From DASUCS01 sp041166745 (lineage in GTDB: Bacteria > Actinomycetota > Acidimicrobiia > Acidimicrobiales > JACDCH01): 64,000 nt of DNA. The stretch covers positions 186,001-250,000 of the forward strand of contig JBEEGH010000005.1 in NCBI GenBank assembly GCA_041166745.1, given 5' to 3'. Shown piece after piece: positions 17,131 through 25,965 of this stretch. A model generated the notes under the pieces. That model had not been told where the DNA came from. It was given only the letters and a program-made list of their open reading frames with translations, and did no database searches. Within the stretch, counting starts at the first letter, position 1. Each line of letters opens with the position of its first letter. The position numbers were made by a program, and so were the translations under genes.

Positions 17131-17589
17131 TCAGCCGGTGATGATGTCGACGGCGCCTGACATTCCGTACCGGAAATGACCAGGTAGATGACACGCATAG
17201 ACCACCGGATCGCCGCTCGCCTCGTCGAAGCGGAACGTGGTCTCGGCAGTTGCACTCGCCGGCACCGAGACCTCGCCAGGCCGCGGCGGATGCACTGGCT
17301 CGGTCCCCGCTTCGTGACGCTGGTGCACCCCAGCGTCGCCGATGATCAGCTCGTGTCCGATCGGATCGGTGTTGTGCACGACGAACCGCACGGTCGTGCC
17401 GGGGTGAACGCGGAGACGTTCGGGACTGAAGTGACTGTGTTCGATGGTGAGCGTCACCGTGATCTCTCCGGGGCCCAGCGGCGCGCTGCTCGAATGGTTC
17501 GGTCCCGCAAAGGCGTGTCCGCCAGCGATGACCGCGAGGAACAGCAACGCGAGCAGACCGGTGGGGAGCGCCGCTCGAGCGCGCCTCAT
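17131..17589 (-). CDS. Secreted cupredoxin (type I copper protein)
   Basis: A 152-residue exported protein. Residues 1-32 are a signal peptide (MRRARAALPTGLLALLFLAV). The copper ligands are readable: His in PIGHELIIG, then Cys and His in YACHLPGH and Met in YGMSG, the C-x-x-x-x-H-x4-M order of blue copper sites. It may carry electrons or bind copper outside the membrane. The ATG at 17589 overlaps the stop of the upstream DUF2330 gene (ATGA), so the two are translated together; no oxidase gene is nearby. Confidence 0.85.
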   Translation of the reverse strand: MRRARAALPTGLLALLFLAVIAGGHAFAGPNHSSSAPLGPGEITVTLTIEHSHFSPERLRVHPGTTVRFVVHNTDPIGHELIIGDAGVHQRHEAGTEPVHPPRPGEVSVPASATAETTFRFDEASGDPVVYACHLPGHFRYGMSGAVDIITG

Positions 17590-18644
17590 CGGAACAGCGA
17601 CCGACGGCGGGCCGAGCCGAGCTGAAACACGACCATCGCGACGGCGACGGTTGCGGCGATGGTCGCCGGCAGGACCCACGTGTTCTGGCCGGGCGCGGTC
17701 AGGGTGTTGATCAGGTCGTTCGGCGAGGTGATGCCCGCGTCGAGTTTCACCGGTGGTTGGAACGGGTTGACCGATGCCGCCAGATCGTGCGTCAAGCGTC
17801 CGGCGGGTGTGTCGATCTTGATGTAGGTGAGCCACCCCTGCTGTGGAATCCACTCCATGCCTTTGTCGGCTCGCAGATCATCGAGGAGGGCGGATGATGC
17901 TGCCTCGCTACGGGCGAGCTGCAATCCCTGGTCACCGGTCAGCAGCTGCGGGCGGTGATCGGTCAGGAGGAAGACGTCGGCTTGCACCACGGAATCCCGA
18001 TCACGGCCCAAGGCCAGGATCCGCAGCGGTACCCATGGTCGATCGAGTGGGATCGACAAATGGATGGGCGTCCCGTCACCGGAGCGCTGACCGAGCGCCC
18101 CCGCCGCAGCCGCGTCGAAGCGGGCGGCCATGAAGATCGGGCTGCGCCGCGAGTAGTACTCGAGCACCTCTGGTGCGTCGGGTGTCAGCAGGAAACCGTG
18201 GTCCGTGGCCCACTGTCCGACCTCGGTGCCGCCGCCCTTCAAGACCGTGATGTCGAGTGCATCGATCTTCGTCTGCAGGAGGACGTCGACGCCGCCGATG
18301 GAGCTCGCGACCGCCTTGAACGAGTCCCGCTCAGCAGGGGGCGGAGGATTCACTTCCCGCTCGAGTCGCTGGAGCGTCCAGTCGCCACCCCGCTCGACGG
18401 AGGTCGGGACCCCCGGCAGCGGCACGATCGAGCCGACCTGCGTGCCCTCGCCCGTGAACTCGAAGGAGGTCACGTAGTGCTCCACGCCGTCGTGGTACGC
18501 GGCGAGTGTCGTCGTGCGAGTGAGCTGGATCGTGCCGTTCTCACCGACGAGTCCACCGCAGGCCATGGCAGGAGAGGCGGTGATGAGGACGGCCGTGGCG
18601 GCGGCTGTGCAGGCGGTTGCTGCTCGGATCAGTCGGTTGCGCAT
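17586..18644 (-). CDS. DUF2330-domain membrane-anchored exported protein
   Basis: A 352-residue protein with an N-terminal signal sequence ending ASPAMACGG, a long extracytoplasmic DUF2330 region (AMACGGLVGENGTIQLTRT; VGSIVPLPGVPTSVERGGDW; the KGGGTEVGQWATDHGF block) and a single C-terminal helix (WVLPATIAATVAVAMVVFQL) followed by a short basic tail. The function of DUF2330 is not known. The CG pair at the end of the signal, the paired cupredoxin and the anchored topology suggest a surface role. ATG at 18644 was chosen because it starts the signal peptide. Confidence 0.82.
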   Translation of the reverse strand: MRNRLIRAATACTAAATAVLITASPAMACGGLVGENGTIQLTRTTTLAAYHDGVEHYVTSFEFTGEGTQVGSIVPLPGVPTSVERGGDWTLQRLEREVNPPPPAERDSFKAVASSIGGVDVLLQTKIDALDITVLKGGGTEVGQWATDHGFLLTPDAPEVLEYYSRRSPIFMAARFDAAAAGALGQRSGDGTPIHLSIPLDRPWVPLRILALGRDRDSVVQADVFLLTDHRPQLLTGDQGLQLARSEAASSALLDDLRADKGMEWIPQQGWLTYIKIDTPAGRLTHDLAASVNPFQPPVKLDAGITSPNDLINTLTAPGQNTWVLPATIAATVAVAMVVFQLGSARRRSLFR

Positions 18645-18813
18645 GTCGGTTCGGACGTCCGGATCACGGCGCTGGTTCCCGCGGTTCCGGACGATTTGGC
18701 GCGCCGACCCCCGGCCACTCGGTCGAGAAGACATCGACGGCTGTCTCACCCCCGACATACGCTGCACTCGCTTCCCCTGGCATCGATCTCGTCGATTCTC
18801 AGGGAGGAAGCAC

Positions 18814-20589
18814 ATGACCGACCGCGCGGCGGTGGTCCTCGCGCTCGCAGTCATCTGCGGCGCGCTCGTCGGTCGTGGACCGACGCCCTGGGTCGGCGCG
18901 CTCGTCGTCGTCGTTGCGTTCGTCGTGCGGCAGCCGGCGGTTCTGGTGGTGGGTGCGTTCGTCCTGTCGGGCGGGCTGACGGCCCGCGCTGACGCCGGAC
19001 TGGTGACGCCGCGGCCCGGCCCGTTCGACGGATGGGCGACGATGCTGACGGACCCGGAGGCAAGCGGCTCAGGAGTGAGCGCCGACGCCCACCTCGACGA
19101 CGGCCGTCACGTTCAGCTGGTTGCTCGGTCGGGCGGGAGCATCGGCGGGCTGCGGATCGCGCAGGCAGGCGAGCGCGTCCGCGTGGTGGGACGCCTCGAG
19201 CGCCCGCCACCGGGTGCCAGTTGGCTCGCGGCGCGCCACATCGTTGCCGTGTTGGCCGTCGACGACATCCGAGAGCGCACCGCCGGAGCGCCGTGGATGC
19301 GCGCCGCGAATGGGTTGCGCGACCTCCTGGTTCGGGGGGCCGACGGCTTACCCGTGCGCGAACGGCCACTGTTCCTCGGATTTGTGCTTGGTGACACAAG
19401 GGGCCAACCGGTCGACATCGCCGACGACTTTCGCGGCGCCGGTCTCACGCACCTGTTGGCGGTCTCTGGCGAGAACGTTGCATTTGTCCTGGCGTTGGCC
19501 GGTCCGTTGCTGCGCCGGCTGGGATTGCGAGCCCGATTGCCCGCAACGCTCGGGGTGATCGGCTTCTTCGCCGTCGTGACGCGCTTCGAGCCCTCGGTGT
19601 TGCGCGCGTCCGTAATGGCGGCGTTGGCCGTCACCTCGTTGACGCTCGGGCGCGAAGCGTCGAGCATGCGACTACTCGCGCTGGCCGTCACCGTCCTCGT
19701 GTTCACCGACCCCTTTCTCGTCCGCGTCGTCGGGTTTCAACTCTCGGCCGGCGCGTGTCTCGGAATCGCCGTGTTGTCACCTCAGATCGTCCGCGCCCTC
19801 CCGGGCCCCCGCGTTGTCGCCGAAGCGTTGGCAGTAACGCTTGCCGCCCAGGCCGGCGTCGCCCCGGTGCTGGTCACGGTGTTCGGAGGGATACCGGTAG
19901 CGGGTGTCCCGGCCAACCTGCTCGTTGCACCGGCGGCCGGCCCAGTCATGGTGTGGGGCTTGGCCGCGGGAATGAGCGCGGGACTCCTTGGCGAGGGCGC
20001 GGCGACGGTGCTCCACTGGCCCACGCACTTCCTCATCACATGGATCGCGGGCGTCGCGCATTGGGCGGCGTCATTGCCTCTCGGAGAGATCCACGGCCGC
20101 GAACTTCTGGTCCTTGCGATCGGCGTCGTGCTGATCGCAGCCTCGCATCACGTCGGTTTCGTCGGCGTCCGCCGCGCCGGAACGATCCTCGTCGCGTCCG
20201 CTGTCCTCGCGCCGGCCATGGCGCTGCGGGCGCCTGTCCCGGTGCGGATGACCGTCACGCCTGGTGCCACGTTGTGGCGGGCCGACGCCACCGTGCTCGA
20301 TATCGATGGACGAGTCGACGGTGCCCACCTGCTCGAGGGTTTGCGACGCGCAGGTATCGCACGCCTCGACCTCGTGGTCGCCCGCACGTCGAGCAGTTCC
20401 GTGACCGAGGCGATCGACGCGCTTCGGCACCGGTTCACGATCGAGCACCTTCTCACCCCGACGACGACGACCGATCCAGCATGGTTCGCCATCGGTGGTC
20501 TCCGCGTCGAGATCCGCCCCGTCGACGGTCGCTTGACCGTCGAGATCTCTGCAGATCCAACGGGGAGCGCCCGAGGACCGCCGGTGTAG
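18814..20589 (+). CDS. comEC: ComEC/Rec2-family DNA-uptake channel with eroded C-terminal domain
   Basis: A 591-residue polytopic protein. The N-terminal part holds two helices and a DUF4131/OB-like region, followed by the competence domain (LFLGFVLGDTRG; FRGAGLTHLLAVSGENVAFV; RFEPSVLRASVMAAL; FQLSAGACLGIAVLSP). Residues from about 485 resemble the start of the metallo-beta-lactamase domain (ATLWRADATVLDIDGRVDG), but the HxHxDH metal motif is absent and the domain is short. ComEC passes one DNA strand into the cytoplasm. Start ATG at 18814 with AGGGAGG 6 bases upstream. The stop TAG lies 11 bases before folP. Confidence 0.9.
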   Translation: MTDRAAVVLALAVICGALVGRGPTPWVGALVVVVAFVVRQPAVLVVGAFVLSGGLTARADAGLVTPRPGPFDGWATMLTDPEASGSGVSADAHLDDGRHVQLVARSGGSIGGLRIAQAGERVRVVGRLERPPPGASWLAARHIVAVLAVDDIRERTAGAPWMRAANGLRDLLVRGADGLPVRERPLFLGFVLGDTRGQPVDIADDFRGAGLTHLLAVSGENVAFVLALAGPLLRRLGLRARLPATLGVIGFFAVVTRFEPSVLRASVMAALAVTSLTLGREASSMRLLALAVTVLVFTDPFLVRVVGFQLSAGACLGIAVLSPQIVRALPGPRVVAEALAVTLAAQAGVAPVLVTVFGGIPVAGVPANLLVAPAAGPVMVWGLAAGMSAGLLGEGAATVLHWPTHFLITWIAGVAHWAASLPLGEIHGRELLVLAIGVVLIAASHHVGFVGVRRAGTILVASAVLAPAMALRAPVPVRMTVTPGATLWRADATVLDIDGRVDGAHLLEGLRRAGIARLDLVVARTSSSSVTEAIDALRHRFTIEHLLTPTTTTDPAWFAIGGLRVEIRPVDGRLTVEISADPTGSARGPPV

Positions 20590-20600
20590 GTTCGACCGCA

Positions 20601-21431
20601 ATGCACCTGGAGGTGGGCGACCGCCGTTTCGACATCAGTACCGAAGCAGTCGTCGTCGGCATCCTGAACCGCACCCCCGATTCGTTCTTCGACCAGGGTA
20701 CGTACTTCGGCTTCGACGAATTCCTCCGCAAGGCCGAGGCCCTGGTCGGCGACGGAGCCGATCTCCTCGACATCGGCGGGGTGAAAGCCGGACCCGGCCC
20801 CGACGTCGACGAGCAACAAGAGTTGGACCGTGTGATCCCGGCGATCGAGGCCGTGCACGCCCGCTTCGATGTGCCCTTGTGCGTGGACACATGGCGGGCT
20901 TCGGTGGCGCGAGCAGCCTTCGCTGCAGGCGCCGTGGTCGGCAATGACATAAGTGGGTTCGGTGATCCCGAGTACCTCGCCGTGTGTGCAGACGCAGGGG
21001 CGTCGGTGGTCGCCACGCACATCCGCCTTCGGCCACGGGTGCCCGATCCCGACCCGAAGTACGACGACGTCGTCTCCACGGTGCGCGACTTCTTGCTCGA
21101 GCGAGCGCGGGAGGCGGAGCAAGCCGGGATCCCACCTGAGCGCATCATGCTGGACGCTGGTCTCGACCTCGGTAAAAGCGAGCCGGACTCGCTCGTGCTC
21201 CTGCGCGCCTCTGATCGTCTGGTGGCGTTGGGCTATCCCGTGTATCTCTCGGCGTCGAACAAGCGATTCCTGGGTCATTTGCTCGGCACGGACGTCACCG
21301 ACCGTGCCGACAGCACCAATTCCGCGCACGCTCTGGGGATTGCGCTCGGATGTCGCATCCTGCGCGCTCACGATGTGCGCGGAGCTCGCAGAGTCGCCCA
21401 TGTCATCTCGGAGATCCTTCGGGCGGCCTGA
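20601..21431 (+). CDS. Dihydropteroate-synthase-like protein, FolP2 type
   Basis: A 276-residue DHPS-fold protein. It starts GILNRTPDSFFDQG and carries GGVKAGPG where true DHPS has GGESTRPG, then VDTWRA, LSASNKRFLG and ILRAHDVRGARRV. These are the hallmarks of mycobacterial FolP2, a paralogue that lacks measurable DHPS activity, so a true folate role is doubtful. The frame is open far upstream inside comEC, but the ATG at 20601 begins the conserved region. A TAGGTT box 8 bases before the ATG includes the comEC stop codon. The stop overlaps the holA ATG by one base. Confidence 0.85.
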   Translation: MHLEVGDRRFDISTEAVVVGILNRTPDSFFDQGTYFGFDEFLRKAEALVGDGADLLDIGGVKAGPGPDVDEQQELDRVIPAIEAVHARFDVPLCVDTWRASVARAAFAAGAVVGNDISGFGDPEYLAVCADAGASVVATHIRLRPRVPDPDPKYDDVVSTVRDFLLERAREAEQAGIPPERIMLDAGLDLGKSEPDSLVLLRASDRLVALGYPVYLSASNKRFLGHLLGTDVTDRADSTNSAHALGIALGCRILRAHDVRGARRVAHVISEILRAA

Positions 21432-22444
21432 TGGCGAACGCTCCGCCGCTGGTGCAGTTGGTGAAGGGCGACGAGCCGTCCATCATGCGCGACGCCGTGC
21501 TCGAGCTCGTCGACGCGCTCGTCGGCGACGGCGACCGATCGCTCATGGTCGAGGAGGTGGAGATCACCGGCGAGAACAAGGACGACCGCGCCCCGCAACT
21601 CGCCGCCCTGGTCGACGCTGCCCAGACGCCACCGTTCCTCACACCCCGTCGCATCGTCGTGGGTCGCGGTCTTCACGCTGCGAAGGCGGACGAGCTGACC
21701 TCATTGAGCGCCGTCGTCACCGAACCACTGCCCGATGTGTTTCTCGTGCTGACATGGGAGAGCGGAGCCGTTCCCAAGAGACTCGCGGACGGCTTGAAGG
21801 CCGGCGGGGGCGCGGTCGTCGAAACGTCGCCGGGTCGCAACGCAAAGGCGTGGCTGGGCGAGCACCTCGATCATTCCGGGCTCAAATTCGACGCCGCTGC
21901 TCGTGAGCGGTTGGCCGCGCATCTCGGTGAGGACGTCGGACGCCTGCGGGGTCTCATCGAAACACTCGTCTCCACGTTCGGGCCCGGTGCGAAGCTCAAC
22001 GACGCCGACATCAGCCCGTATCTCGGCGACGAGGGCGCGCTGGCACCGTGGGCTCTCACCGATGCCATCGACAAGGGCGACATTCCGGCCGCGCTCGACC
22101 GTCTGCATCGCATCATGGGCGCAGGCGAGCGTCACGCACTGCAGATCATGTCCTCGCTCCACGGCCACTACACCCGCATGCTGGCGCTCGACGGCATCGA
22201 TGTGCGGGGCGAAAAGGAGGCAGCTGCCGCGCTCGGGATGCGGGGATCAACGTTCCCGGCGCGCAAGGCGCTCGACCAATCCCGGCGCCTTGGGCACGAG
22301 AAGCTCTCGCAGGCCATAGCGCTCCTGGCGCGGGCCGATCGCGACCTGCGCGGCGAGCGGGCCTACCCGCGCGAGGTGGCCGATGATCTGGTGATGGAAC
22401 TACTGATCGCCCGCCTGGCGAACCTCAGCCGGTCGGCCGGTTAA
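21431..22444 (+). CDS. holA: DNA polymerase III delta subunit
   Basis: A 337-residue clamp-loader subunit. Delta opens the beta clamp at the replication fork. Recognisable parts are the N-terminal VKGDEPSIMRDAVLELVDAL, the LVLTWESGAVPKRLADGLKAG region, the sensor-like RLAAHLGEDVGRLRGLIETL segment, and the collar domain ending ELLIARLANLS. It directly follows comEC-folP2, the usual place for holA next to comEC. Its stop TAA overlaps the stop of rpsT on the other strand in TTAA. Confidence 0.9.
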   Translation: MANAPPLVQLVKGDEPSIMRDAVLELVDALVGDGDRSLMVEEVEITGENKDDRAPQLAALVDAAQTPPFLTPRRIVVGRGLHAAKADELTSLSAVVTEPLPDVFLVLTWESGAVPKRLADGLKAGGGAVVETSPGRNAKAWLGEHLDHSGLKFDAAARERLAAHLGEDVGRLRGLIETLVSTFGPGAKLNDADISPYLGDEGALAPWALTDAIDKGDIPAALDRLHRIMGAGERHALQIMSSLHGHYTRMLALDGIDVRGEKEAAAALGMRGSTFPARKALDQSRRLGHEKLSQAIALLARADRDLRGERAYPREVADDLVMELLIARLANLSRSAG

Positions 22445-22710
22445 GCGTCAGCAGAGATCTTGTTGATGCGCTTCTGCAGCCGGGACTTGCGCCGGGACGC
22501 GGCGTTCTTGTGGATGATGCCCTTGGTGGCAGCCTTGTCGAGGCGCTTGATGGCCGCCTTCGCGGCGTCGGCCGCGGTCTCATCACCCTGCTCGGCCGCG
22601 GTGATGGCGCGCTTCACGCGCGTCTTGAGCTCGGAGCGCACGGCCTTGTTGCGGACGTGACGCTTCTCGTTCTGGCGGTTGCGCTTGATCTGGCTCTTGA
22701 TATTGGCCAC
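22441..22710 (-). CDS. rpsT: Small-subunit ribosomal protein bS20
   Basis: An 89-residue, strongly basic protein beginning VANIKSQIKRNRQNEKRH, the standard bS20 start, and ending KNAASRRKSRLQKRINK. bS20 binds 16S rRNA early in 30S assembly. The start codon is GTG at 22708-22710 with GAGGA a few bases upstream. The convergent overlap with holA is exactly four bases. A TACCCT box about 40 bases upstream could be its -10 element. Confidence 0.96.
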   Translation of the reverse strand: MANIKSQIKRNRQNEKRHVRNKAVRSELKTRVKRAITAAEQGDETAADAAKAAIKRLDKAATKGIIHKNAASRRKSRLQKRINKISADA

Positions 22711-22862
22711 GAGGATCCTCGGGTCGACTCCTAGGACAGCCGGGACAGGGTAGTGGCCCGACTCACCGATGTCACCCCGCGCCCTCCCCACCGCCCTCCC
22801 TCGGGCCGCCAGACGGTGCCGATGGCTCGGCGTCGTCTGGCAACCGTGTTGCTACCGTCGGC

Positions 22863-24653
22863 GTGCCCATGGACCTGCTCCGCCTACGTGACATCGCGGT
22901 GATTGCGCACATCGATCACGGCAAGACGACGCTCTCCGATCGCCTTTTGGAGCTCACGGGGGCGGTCGATCTCCGCGACATGCGGGCCCAGTACCTGGAC
23001 TCGATGGAGCTGGAGCGAGAGCGCGGCATCACCATCAAGCTGCAATCGGTCCGCCTGAACTGGCGCGACCACGTCATCAACATGATCGACACCCCAGGCC
23101 ACGTGGACTTCGGTTACGAGGTTTCGCGCTCGCTGGCGGCGTGCGACGGGGTGATCCTCCTGGTCGATGCCGCACAGGGGATCGAGGCACAAACGCTGGC
23201 CAACTGCTATCTGGCGATGGAGAACAACCTGGAGATCGTCGCCGCGCTGAACAAGATCGACCTCCCCGCGGCCGATCCCGACCGTTATGCGGAGGAGATC
23301 GAGCGCGTGCTCGGAATCCCGGCCGGCGAGATCCTTCGGATCAGCGCCAAGACCGGGGAAGGCGTGCCCGAGCTGCTCGACGCCGTGATCGAGCGCATCC
23401 CGCCGCCCACGGGCAATGTCGACCAACCGCTGCAGGCCCTCATCTTCGATTCGCACTTCGACCAGTACCGCGGCGTGATCAGCTCCGTGCGAGTGATGAA
23501 CGGGACCCTCACGACGGGCTCACGGCTGCGATTCATGCAAGCCAACTCGGTGTACGAGGCCGACGAGGTCGGCGTGCGACTACCGATCAACACGCCAGTG
23601 CCCAGCCTCGGACCGGGGGAGGTCGGCTATCTCATCGCCGGCATCAAGGACGTGGGCGAGGCCCGCTCCGGTGAGACCGTCACCGATGCGGTGCACCCGG
23701 CCAAGGAGCCGTTGCCCGGTTATCGCGAGCCGAAGCCGATGGTGTTCTGCGGGCTCTACCCGATCGACGGCGACGAGTTCTCCGATCTGCGCGAGGCGCT
23801 GGAGAAGCTGCGGCTCAACGACTCGAGTTTCACCTATGACCCTGAGAGCTCGCAGGCGCTGGGCTTCGGCTTTCGGTGCGGCTTCCTTGGATTGCTGCAC
23901 ATGGAGATCGTTCGCGAGCGCCTCGAGCGCGAGTTCAACCTGGCGCTGATCTCGACGGCGCCGTCGGTCGAGTACCGCGTGAACACAACGGCGGGCGACA
24001 CGATGACCGTCCACAGTCCGGCCGAGATGCCGGAGGCGCAGGAGATCGTCAGTATCGAAGAGCCGATGTTCACCGTCACGCTGCTCACACCGACGACGTA
24101 CACAGGGACGTTGATGGAGCTCTGCCAGCAGCGCCGGGGCGACATGAAGAAGCTCGAGTACCTGTCACCGGAGCGCGTCGAGCTCGTGTACCGCATTCCG
24201 CTTGCTGAGGTCGTGATCGACTTCTTCGATCAGCTGAAGTCACGCACGCAGGGTTACGCCAGCCTCGACTACGAGGCGGCGGGGTACGAGGTCGCGAACC
24301 TCGTGAGGGTCGATGTTTTGCTCAACGGCGTCGTTGCCGACGCGTTCAGCACGATCGTGCACCGCGACAAGTCGTACGACTACGGGCGCCGTATGGCCGA
24401 GAAGCTGAAGGAGCTGATCCCGCGGCAGATGTTCGACGTTCCGATTCAAGCAGCGATCGGTGGGCGGATCATCGCCAGAGAAACTGTGAAGGCAAAGCGC
24501 AAGGACGTCCTGGCGAAGTGCTACGGCGGCGACATCACGCGCAAGCGCAAGCTGCTCGAGCGTCAGAAGGAAGGCAAGAAGAAGATGAAGTCCATCGGCC
24601 GTGTCGAAGTGCCGCAGGAGGCGTTCATCAGCGCGCTGCGAATGGACGATTAG
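22863..24653 (+). CDS. lepA: Elongation factor 4 (LepA)
   Basis: A 596-residue translational GTPase. The G domain has IAHIDHGKTTLSDRLL, the RGITIKLQSVRLNW switch region, DTPGHVDFGYEVSRSL and NKIDLPAADPDR. The LepA-specific C-terminal domain is complete (SIGRVEVPQEAFISALRMDD). EF-4 acts on stalled or mispositioned ribosomes and on 30S biogenesis. The start may be GTG at 22863 or ATG at 22869 (MDLLRLRD); a TACCGT box at 22853-22858 fits the ATG better. The stop directly abuts that of the convergent small gene. Confidence 0.96.
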   Translation: MPMDLLRLRDIAVIAHIDHGKTTLSDRLLELTGAVDLRDMRAQYLDSMELERERGITIKLQSVRLNWRDHVINMIDTPGHVDFGYEVSRSLAACDGVILLVDAAQGIEAQTLANCYLAMENNLEIVAALNKIDLPAADPDRYAEEIERVLGIPAGEILRISAKTGEGVPELLDAVIERIPPPTGNVDQPLQALIFDSHFDQYRGVISSVRVMNGTLTTGSRLRFMQANSVYEADEVGVRLPINTPVPSLGPGEVGYLIAGIKDVGEARSGETVTDAVHPAKEPLPGYREPKPMVFCGLYPIDGDEFSDLREALEKLRLNDSSFTYDPESSQALGFGFRCGFLGLLHMEIVRERLEREFNLALISTAPSVEYRVNTTAGDTMTVHSPAEMPEAQEIVSIEEPMFTVTLLTPTTYTGTLMELCQQRRGDMKKLEYLSPERVELVYRIPLAEVVIDFFDQLKSRTQGYASLDYEAAGYEVANLVRVDVLLNGVVADAFSTIVHRDKSYDYGRRMAEKLKELIPRQMFDVPIQAAIGGRIIARETVKAKRKDVLAKCYGGDITRKRKLLERQKEGKKKMKSIGRVEVPQEAFISALRMDD

Positions 24654-24890
24654 TCAAACGGAGTGCGGCGACGACAAGGAATCGACGACGATCTCGAGGC
24701 TGACCGGCTCGCGCACGTTGGCATCGACCACTCGTCGGATGCGGGCTCGCAGATCTTGCGGAGCCACGGACGCGAGCACGACCGCCTGAACGAGCAGTCC
24801 TTCGCCATCGCTGTCGCGATCGAGACCGACCGCGACCACTCCCGGAACGCACCGCAGCTCGAGCTCGAGCCGATCGAGGTCGGTGGTCAT
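24654..24890 (-). CDS. Small conserved protein translationally coupled to the diguanylate cyclase
   Basis: A 78-residue protein, MTTDLDRLELELRCVPGVVA to SLEIVVDSLSSPHSV. The alternating beta-alpha-beta pattern (RCVPGVVAVGL; VQAVVLASVAPQDLRARIRR) suggests a small ACT-like or ferredoxin-like fold, but I cannot assign it to a named family. Its ATG overlaps the stop of the GGDEF gene (ATGA), so it is probably made together with that enzyme and may bind or regulate it. It has base composition like its neighbours. Confidence 0.65.
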   Translation of the reverse strand: MTTDLDRLELELRCVPGVVAVGLDRDSDGEGLLVQAVVLASVAPQDLRARIRRVVDANVREPVSLEIVVDSLSSPHSV

Positions 24891-25750
24891 GATCGTGATG
24901 TCGACTCCGCCGTGCGCTTGCTGGCCTGCGACGCATGCTTCGCCTCGTACAGACGCTGGTCGGCGAATCGATACAGATCGTCGACCGTCGACGCTTCGTC
25001 TGGACACATGGCCAACCCCGCGGTCCAGGTGATGTCGCCGGAAGCACCACCTTGATGGCCGTGCAGCCGGTCGAGGATCGCCTCGATGGAGTTGGGCCCA
25101 TCGATGTGCAGCAACAACGCGAACTCGTCGCCACCGACACGCGCGGCGATGTCGCCGGCGCGTAGCCCGTGACGCAAGTCTTCGCCGACCTGACGGAGCA
25201 CAGCGTCTCCACCCTGGTGGCCGATGCGATCGTTGATCGCCTTGAATCCGTCGAGGTCGAGCAACACCAGCCCGAAGCTCCACCCGTATCGCACGCTGCG
25301 ACTGATCGACGCGCCGAGGTGATCATCGAAGCCGCGTCGGTTGTACAGACCGGTGAGCGGGTCGTGCAACGACTCGTAATGCAGACGGTCGAGGCGGAGC
25401 GCGACCTCACACAATCGAGCGATGGCGTCGAGGTCATCGGTCTCGTCGACGAGCGTCGGGTCAGTGTGAATCCCGGTACCGCGGCTGAGCACCCCGGACG
25501 GGAGGCGATCGAGTTCGAACGGACGCCGGCCGGCGTTGAACAGCTGCAAGCCGAGGACGGCGTCGTTGAGGACGACTTGCGCCTCTTTCAGATCCCAGGC
25601 GGCGACCAGGCGATCGAGGCACGAGGCGATGAACGCAACGCCCGAAGGGGACGCCGACAGTTCGTTGACGAGGTCGGTGAGGAGCGAGCGCCCGCGTGGC
25701 TCAGGCACGCCGTCCTGCCCAGGCTCCCGCAACTGGTCCTCCTCCGTCAT
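24887..25750 (-). CDS. Diguanylate cyclase (GGDEF domain)
   Basis: A 287-residue soluble protein. Residues about 20-120 are a helical N-terminal region of unknown type; residues 123-287 are a GGDEF domain starting LHYESLHDPLTGLYNRRGFD. The active-site motif GGDEF is at 206-210, and a product-inhibition I-site, RAGD at 197-200, lies exactly five residues before it. The enzyme should therefore make c-di-GMP and be feedback inhibited. No EAL or HD-GYP domain is present in the window. A BldD-like protein with a c-di-GMP motif is encoded about 3 kb away. Start ATG at 25750. Confidence 0.92.
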   Translation of the reverse strand: MTEEDQLREPGQDGVPEPRGRSLLTDLVNELSASPSGVAFIASCLDRLVAAWDLKEAQVVLNDAVLGLQLFNAGRRPFELDRLPSGVLSRGTGIHTDPTLVDETDDLDAIARLCEVALRLDRLHYESLHDPLTGLYNRRGFDDHLGASISRSVRYGWSFGLVLLDLDGFKAINDRIGHQGGDAVLRQVGEDLRHGLRAGDIAARVGGDEFALLLHIDGPNSIEAILDRLHGHQGGASGDITWTAGLAMCPDEASTVDDLYRFADQRLYEAKHASQASKRTAESTSRS

Positions 25751-25965
25751 CGCACCGCAACGCAGCTGTCATGGAAGGATTCTTCGTCACTACGCGTGAT
25801 CCCTGTTCTTACGTTGCGTACGGAGAGTGTGACTTTACGTCCAATACACCCTGCGAGCAGGGCATTCTCGAATTGCGTGAGCCTACCGAACGCGACCCCC
25901 GCCAAATGGGGATCGGTAACATCATTCAGGCCCACTGGGGCGCATACTCCAGGGGCCAAACGCTG

